Source: Vombatus ursinus
Taxonomy: Eukaryota; Chordata; Mammalia; Diprotodontia; Vombatidae
NCBI RefSeq assembly: GCF_900497805.2
Contig: NW_020946557.1
Span: 6,335,667-6,399,666 of the forward strand
Direction: 5' to 3'
DNA: 64,000 nt
The notes beneath the pieces were generated by a model, which did no database searches, was not told where the DNA came from, and saw only the letters and a list, made by a program, of their open reading frames with translations. The translations under genes and the position numbers were made by a program. How positions within the stretch are numbered: position 1 is the first letter of the stretch; the number at the start of each line of letters is the position of its first letter. This document shows positions 58,770 to 64,000 of the stretch, one piece after another.

Positions 58770-59375
58770 GACTAATAAGAAGAAAAAACAGTTCCTGCTT
58801 CAAGGAGCTTATGGACTAATAGGAGGGATGAGACATTGACATAAATAAGTAGATGTAAAATAGAAAGTAGTAATAACAAAATGAATCTGAACAAAGTGCT
58901 GGAAGAAATGCAGGGTGGGAAAGATCACTTTTAAGTGGGGAGGATGAGGAGAAGACTTCTTGAGGGAGATGATCTGTGCCTCAAAGGAAGAGAAGAATTA
59001 CAATAAAAAGAAATAACGTATGGAGGCAGGGAGAGGCTAGGACAAGTTTGTCTAATAACTGGTGCCTTGAAACAAAAAGTACATGAAGGAATACAGTGAA
59101 ATATAACTAGAAAGGAAGACTGGAACAAAACTATGGAGGTCTTCAAATGTGGGGCTAAAGGGGTTTGTACCTATATATGACTAGTAACCATTTAATATCT
59201 TTATATAAGAGACTAACATGGTCAGATCTGTGCATAGGAAAATTATTTTGGTAGCTTTATGAAGGATGGATTAGAGAGGGGGAGAAACTGTAGGGAGGAA
59301 AATCATTTAATCAATGAGCATTTAGCAAGTATCTGTATTCCAGACACTGTGCTAGGCACTGGGGATACAAAGATT
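58770..59375 (-). mobile_element. L2 LINE relics, two abutting
   Basis: 58770-59305 has 'ttcaaggagcttatggacta', 'gaagacttcttgagggagat' and 'aacatggtcagatctgtgca'. From 59309 a second L2 terminus begins ('tcaatgagcatttagcaagt', 'actgtgctaggcactgggga'). Confidence 0.7.
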
Positions 59376-59382
59376 CCTCTGT

Positions 59383-59402
59383 GTGTGTGTGTGTGTGTGT
59401 GT
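59383..59402. repeat. (GT)n microsatellite
   Basis: About ten GT units at the end of the L2 relic. Confidence 0.9.
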
Positions 59403-59454
59403 ACTTTTATGTATTTATATATAAAAACAATTTTTTAAATCAAGTCTTTCCCCA

Positions 59455-59640
59455 CCCCAGTCTGTTTTCCAAACAGATGCCAAAGTGACTTTTCTAAAGC
59501 ACAGGTCTGAACCATGTCATTCTCCCATTCCATAGGCTCCAACCTCATTATACATCATACATTATACATTATACATTATACATCACTCCCCTTCTTCAGT
59601 CCAGTCAGACTGGACTTCTTACTATTCCTTAGGCGTACCA
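59455..59640 (+). mobile_element. L2 fragment with internal TATACAT minisatellite
   Basis: 'gccaaagtgacttttctaaa' and 'gaaccatgtcattctcccat' are sense L2. A TACATTATACAT-type tandem array (about 59549-59584) lies inside. Confidence 0.6.
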
Positions 59641-59784
59641 TCTCCATTTCCCCTTTCTCTTCTATTTAATGTCCCTCCAGAGAGCACAGTCTTAGTTCCC
59701 TTATATTTGACAGAAAATTTTCTTTGAAGACAGAACAAAAAAATTGGAAACAAAAAGGAAAAAAATTAACTGCTTGGTTTCTGT

Positions 59785-60115
59785 CAAATGCACATATATA
59801 CACGTGCATGTATGTATGTGTATATATAGTCTATAAATACACAGACACTGATATACATCTGTGCATCTATATGTGTCACTGCATATATATGCCTATATGT
59901 AGATATATATGCACATGTGTGTATGAGAGAAACAAGTTGGTGAATTTTTTTATATTTGTACATATGTGTCTGTCCTATGTGTTTGTATATGGATAAAGTG
60001 TAAAATGTTTGTGTCTTAGTAACGACCATTCCCCGATTTGTATTTGTACATATATATCTATGTGTTTGTATATGGAGGGAGAGAGAGGAGAGAGGTATAT
60101 GTAACAGAATGAGTG
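59785..60115. repeat. TATG/TACA low-complexity region
   Basis: Imperfect alternating purine-pyrimidine sequence rich in TATA, TGTA and ATGT. It gives spurious ORFs on both strands. Confidence 0.8.
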
Positions 60116-60174
60116 TATATATGGCATCTGTATAGAAGATAGAGACAGGGAAAAACTTGATTCTGAAAAATATA

Positions 60175-61005
60175 TATTTTTTTTAATGTATAGCCTTTGG
60201 TTTATATCACATTCATTTCCTTCCCTGTCCCTTATCCTAAATCTCAATGAGCCCTCCCTTTTAACAAAGATTTAAGAAGAAAAAGGGAAGGGAAAATTCA
60301 ACAAAACCAATAAACACATCATCTGAATCTGACTGTGTAAACAATATTTCACACACATCATCCTCCATGTCTTCAGTGAAAGGACAGAGGTGCATTTTCT
60401 CAACACTTTTCTTAGGCCAGTTACAATGTTGTTTCATTTTATTGTCCTTTCCATTGATATTGATATAGTCAGTTGATAGATACATGTATGTACATATATT
60501 TGTGTATTTTTTCTTGATTCTGTTTATTTCACTCTCCATCAGTTCATATTCAGTCTTCCCATATTTCTCTGAATTCTTCTTATTCATAATTTTTTATGGC
60601 ATAGTAATATTCTATTTTGGACAGGTAAGTGGTATAGTGGGTAGAATGCTAGGCCTGGAGTCAGGAAGACTCTTTCTCCTGAGTTCAAATCCAGTCTCAG
60701 ACACTTAATGTGTGACCCTGGACAAGCCACTTAACCCTGTTTGCCTCAGTTCTTCATCTGTAAAATGAACTGGAGAAAGAAATGGCAAACCATTCCAGTA
60801 GCTTTGACAAGAAAACCCCAAATGGGGCCATGAAGAGTCTGACACAACTGAAAAACAACTAAACAACAACAAAAAATATATATTCCATTATATTAATGTT
60901 ATTTGTTTAGCCATTTCCCAATTAATGAGCATCTACTTTGTTTCTAGGTATTTACTACCACAGAAAGTAATTGCAGTGAATGTTAAATATTTTGGTGTAT
61001 ATCCT
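60175..61005 (-). mobile_element. L1 3'-end fragment, split by Mar1
   Basis: 'ttgatatagtcagttgatag', 'ctgtttatttcactctccat', then after Mar1 'ttgtttagccatttcccaat' and 'aatgagcatctactttgttt' are the ORF2-end complement, same type as 37.2-37.7 kb. Confidence 0.65.
60616..60890 (+). mobile_element. Mar1-type SINE nested in L1
   Basis: Head 'aagtggtatagtgggtagaa', core 'ttaatgtgtgaccctggaca', 'tttgcctcagttcttcatct', then 'ccccaaatggggccatgaag' and an AACAACAACA tail. Confidence 0.88.
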
Positions 61006-61039
61006 GAATTCTCTTACTTAAGTACCACACTGAATGGAA

Positions 61040-61760
61040 GTCATTGCTCTTGTTTAGCTTTATTAAGTGTTCATGGTATAATTGGTTCATCTGATCAGAA
61101 GTAACATTAGCCACTTCATTATAAAAGGAGTCTGCTTGGTGATGTGGTAACATATTTACCCTATTTAAACTTATGCAATTCCCTAATCTGTATTATTAGT
61201 CATTTTTATGAATTTCCTTAAAATGAAGAGATATCAACTTCCTGACTTAAAGGATAGAGTGGGTGTTGTGGAAGGCCTATGCAAAGAATACAGTTCCAAT
61301 TCTCTTGTCTCCCTTGGTATACAGATAATCTGATTGTTCAATAGTTAGAATGAAACTTGGCACCAAAGGAACGATGTGGTCTGGATCTAGGGTTCCCTGT
61401 GGGATTCCAGACCAGTCCAAGAAATTTGGAAAGACAGTTTAGTTGTTAAATTCAATCTGATGTTTTCTGTAGAAGTTATTGAAGTCATTGCACTCTATCC
61501 CAAGGTCTTTCCCAACTAAAAAGGCCATGGAATGGACACAGTCTGGATCCAGTAGCACATTCCTATAATCTTCAGCAGCTACGTTGAGATCATAGCGCAG
61601 CATCATAGAATCTTGAAAGGGTAGATTTACTTTGGCCATCACCATGGACCAGAAATTGTTCTTATTTTCACGGTTAGCTCACCATGGCAATCATTTACCT
61701 CAGCTTCTCCAGCAGGTTTAAACCAGAATTTTTTTCTCTGCATGAAGTATCTAAGAAAAT
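61040..61760 (-). pseudogene. Possible retropseudogene of unidentified gene
   Basis: The minus strand reads protein-like in pieces. Near 61745-61700 it shows KKFWFKPAGEAE. At 61645-61439 it is open: VMAKVNLPFQDSMMLRYDLN, then DYRNVLLDPDCVHSMAFLVG and KDLGIECNDFNNFYRKHQIE, ending in a stop. At about 61425-61280 it gives DWSGIPQGTLDPDHIVPLVP and SFILTIEQSDYLYTKGDKRI, and near 61160-61040 DSFYNEVANVTSDQMNQLYH. Composition is balanced and unlike the intron around it. The pieces are in different frames, so it is not one intact gene. I do not recognise the parent. It could be chance or an unknown transposon. Confidence 0.3.
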
Positions 61761-61999
61761 AAAACAATGAAATCATCCTTCTTTGCTACTTTCTCAATGC
61801 TAAAGTTATTGATGTTAATGGCAATATAGTCTAAAAGTAATCTTTCAGGGACAGCGTAGCATAGTGACCTTAGGTAATTAAAATACTGAGTAAATGCATG
61901 CTTGGTTAATGTTAATAGTAAGTGGGCCTGTGAAAAAATCTACCTATAAAATGTTGAATCTAATCGAATACTAAATGACTGTAAGTCTTTGGAGAAAGT

Positions 62000-62105
62000 C
62001 AGTCTTTCTAGGCATCAGTTTTCCTCATCTGTAAAATGATGGGGTTGAATTAAATGATTTCAGATGTCCTGTCCAACTCAATGATCACTTATTCTATGAT
62101 TCTCT
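62000..62105 (+). mobile_element. MIR3/Ther-type SINE fragment
   Basis: 'ttttcctcatctgtaaaatg' and 'gtcctgtccaactcaatgat' are the sense 3' half. Confidence 0.6.
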
Positions 62106-62154
62106 TTTGATGCTTCTGTGGGTGTATGATTTCATCTATGGTAGTATTCCCTCT

Positions 62155-62395
62155 AGGGGCAGCTAAATGGTCCAATGGATAGAGTGCTGGTCCTAGAGTC
62201 AGGAAGACCTGAGTTCAAATTCTGTTTCAGATACTTACTAGCTGTGTGACCCTATGCAAGTCACTTAACCTATTTGCCACAATTTCCTCTTCTGTAAAAT
62301 GGAGATTAGCACTGACTTTACAGAGCTGTTGTAAGGATCAAATGAGATAGTATTTATAAAGTGCTTAGTATAGTGCCTGACACATAGTCAGTGTG
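62155..62395 (+). mobile_element. CORE-SINE with L2-like tail
   Basis: 'ggggcagctaaatggtccaa', 'cctgagttcaaattctgttt', 'gtgtgaccctatgcaagtca' and 'gtgcctgacacatagtcagt' give the full sense order. Confidence 0.8.
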
Positions 62396-62399
62396 CTGA

Positions 62400-62765
62400 G
62401 CATATTCCACATACTCAGTAATCCAGTGACACTGGCCTCCTTGCTTTTCTTCACCAACTCCCAGTGTTTTCTCTGGTTCTCCCCTATACCTGGAATTCTC
62501 CTCCTACATCCCCTTCATCTCCTCCTTCAGGCTTCCCTGGCTTCCTCCAAGCCCTTTGCAAGAAGCCTGTCCCAGTCTTCCTTAATCTTAGTGTCTTGTC
62601 TCAAAGGCCATCCCTGATCTACTGTATAGCTTATTTGTACAGATTTACATGTATGTTTTCTCCACCTTTAGTCTGTGAGCTCCTTGAGATCTGGGCTTTT
62701 TGCCTTTCTTTGTATCCTTCTATGTGCTTGGCACAGGGAAGATACTTAATAAATATTCCTTGACT
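62400..62765 (+). mobile_element. L2 LINE relic, sense
   Basis: 'ctatacctggaattctcctc', 'ctccttcaggcttccctggc', 'tgtgagctccttgagatctg' and 'atacttaataaatattcctt' are the L2 end and 3' UTR. It lies about 420 bases before the NT5DC1 exon. Confidence 0.75.
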
Positions 62766-63181
62766 TGACTTGCTACCAAGATTAGAAATATCCTCAGGAT
62801 TGCCTATCTCTGCTCAGGTAAAGACATAAAGAAATAGCAGAAGCAACAAAGCCAGTAACTGGCTCCTCTGGGCCATTACATTTACTGTATTTGCCTTTTG
62901 CAAGTAATAATCACTCTTCCTCAGTGAAGTTGCCAACTTGCATTGCTAGAGAGAATTTCTTCATCTGAATTCTCTATCTCAATGAAGTCACAGATCTAGT
63001 CCCTCTCCATCTCCCATATTCATCAATCTCTCATTTCAGTCATCCAACCATCAGGCCACTAGACACCCATTATGCTACCCATTATGCTTTCTTCTGAAGC
63101 TGTTAGATCAGATAGTTTACCTCATTGGTAGGACCCTGTATAAGGCTTCCATGTATAAGGTTTTGTCATTTGTCATTTCAG

Positions 63182-63300
63182 AGAATGATGAGGAACGAGG
63201 TACTCTGCACTCTCTAGACAAGCCTGGCTGGTATTCCCAAGGAAATTCTGACCATCTGTACAAACTTTTCAAGAAGATGACTGGCAAGGAACAGCCCAAG
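63182..63300 (+). CDS. NT5DC1: NT5DC1 internal exon
   Basis: Joined to the last base of the previous exon, this gives exactly 40 codons: ENDEERGTLHSLDKPGWYSQ, then GNSDHLYKLFKKMTGKEQPK. Human NT5DC1 has ENDEEQEALPSLDKPGWYSQ, then GNAVHLYELLKKMTGKPEPK, directly after FRTL, so no exon is missing in the 47.8 kb intron. The acceptor is TTTCAG ending at 63181 and the donor GTATGC starts at 63301, leaving phase 0. The next human exon begins VVYFGDSMHSDI (HAD motif IV); it is not in the remaining 700 bases. Confidence 0.95.
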
Positions 63301-64000
63301 GTATGCTGTGATGGAATTTGAGTCCCTGATAGCTAGTTGTAGATGTTAACAAATAAATATAAACCAGACCCATAATTCCATAGTCAGTAACTTTTCAGTG
63401 TCCACTAATGGGTCATCTCAGGACTGTTATTTGTCCTATTGTAAAAGATCTGCGATGTCACTGCTAAGTACTACTGTGCCCCTTCATACCTTGGAAGATA
63501 ATCTTCATATGTTCCTATATCTAAAAATGTCATCTCCTGGTGGCCTCCTTTCTGGTGATGAACTTCTCTGCCCTTAGCTAGGCTGGTCCTCAGGTAACAG
63601 AACCACAATCAACAATCAGTCAAGAAACATTAAACACTATATGACAGACACTGTACTTGCCCTTTGAGATATAAAGAAGAAAAAAAGAAAGAAAGAAAAG
63701 AAAGCTCCACCTAAAATCTATCACACGGTCATGGTCATTTCCTTGGCCTGCACATGAAGCTTTCTCAAATTGGCTTGGTCTGCCAAAGTTTGTATGTCAA
63801 TAGTAGAGCCCTGAAGAACCAATCAAGTTCATGAAATCCCACGCATGAGGATATAAGAAAATAACAGAATTTTTGTTTACTGTACCTAGAAATAGGTCAA
63901 CAAGGAATTTTAAATCAAAACATTTTATTACTTAATTGACTCAGGAAGGGCTAAACCCACCATCTTATCAGGCTAAGCCTAGACCATTTTCATTTGGTGT
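63301..64000 (+). other. NT5DC1: NT5DC1 intron, 5' part
   Basis: This is the start of the next intron, beginning with the GTATGC donor. The only thing recognised is a short antisense L2 3' end near 63606-63680 and a short AAAG-rich run near 63675-63700. The next exon is not reached. Confidence 0.85.

Larger units (their letters stand above)
15406..63181 (+). other. NT5DC1: NT5DC1 intron, 47.8 kb
   Basis: This is a complete GT-AG intron in phase 1. The flanking exons are adjacent in the human protein, so it need not hide a coding exon. It is filled with L1, HAL1, RTE, L2, CR1/L3, SINE, MITE and LTR remnants. No long antisense ORF of COL10A1 type (collagen Gly-X-Y repeats) is present. Confidence 0.9.

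Noticed and set aside
59724-60247. Overlapping ORFs on both strands rich in Tyr, Ile, Cys and His
   Set aside because: They are translations of a TATG/TACA low-complexity tract.
1-64000. CRISPR array, operon, toxin-antitoxin or phage-type system
   Set aside because: The DNA is vertebrate intron: split GT-AG exons, SINEs and LINEs, with no ORF above 140 codons and no regular repeat-spacer structure.

Overview
The window looks like a marsupial nuclear genome. It is AT-rich and poor in CpG. It is packed with tRNA-derived SINEs ending in 'tgtgaccctgggcaagtca'-type sequence (WALLSI/WSINE-like), Mar1 SINEs with a BovB/RTE-type 3' tail, marsupial L1 and half-L1 (HAL1) copies, RTE LINEs, and much older L2, CR1/L3 and MIR relics. 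I cannot name the species; the SINE heads lean towards an Australasian marsupial, but that is weak evidence.

The only host protein-coding gene I can support is NT5DC1 (5'-nucleotidase domain-containing protein 1) on the + strand. Three consecutive internal exons are present at 11971-12145, 15308-15405 and 63182-63300. Splice sites and phases fit, and the joined translation follows the human protein without a gap. The window is therefore the middle of this gene: the end of an upstream intron (1-11970), a 3.2 kb intron, a very large 47.8 kb intron (15406-63181) and the start of the next intron. The first exons, the N-terminal catalytic motif I and the C-terminal part lie outside. In human, COL10A1 sits antisense inside NT5DC1; no collagen-like ORF is visible here, so it is not in either complete intron of this window.

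Everything else is intronic. From left to right: Mar1, L1, SINE and RTE remnants (0.5-2.3 kb); L2 and MIR relics with an L1 fragment that starts at a 26-bp inverted repeat (4.6-6.2 kb); an L2 cluster and a HAL1-type element carrying two SINE insertions (6.5-10 kb); a CR1/L3 relic and an antisense 7SL RNA pseudogene split by a SINE (12.2-13.6 kb); several L1 3' ends, hAT-like foldback MITEs and a triple-nested L1/RTE-SINE/tRNA-SINE (16-27.6 kb); a nearly full-length, decayed RTE LINE on the - strand (29.9-33.1 kb); L2, L1 and a HAL1 element with a readable ORF1 (35.8-40 kb); a CR1/L3 relic holding a probable ERV solo LTR (42.6-44 kb); a 2.4 kb L2 with a recognisable reverse transcriptase YADD motif, broken by younger insertions (49.7-52.1 kb); and further SINE, RTE, L2 and L1 remnants to 63 kb.

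I see no CRISPR array, operon, toxin system or other novel multi-gene system. The more interesting signals are the 7SL pseudogene, the hairpin at 5.5 kb, the RTE/Mar1 pairing, the HAL1 structure, the CTCF-like motif carried by the SINE heads, an unexplained 135-bp repeated block near 48-50 kb and an unidentified possible retropseudogene near 61.5 kb.
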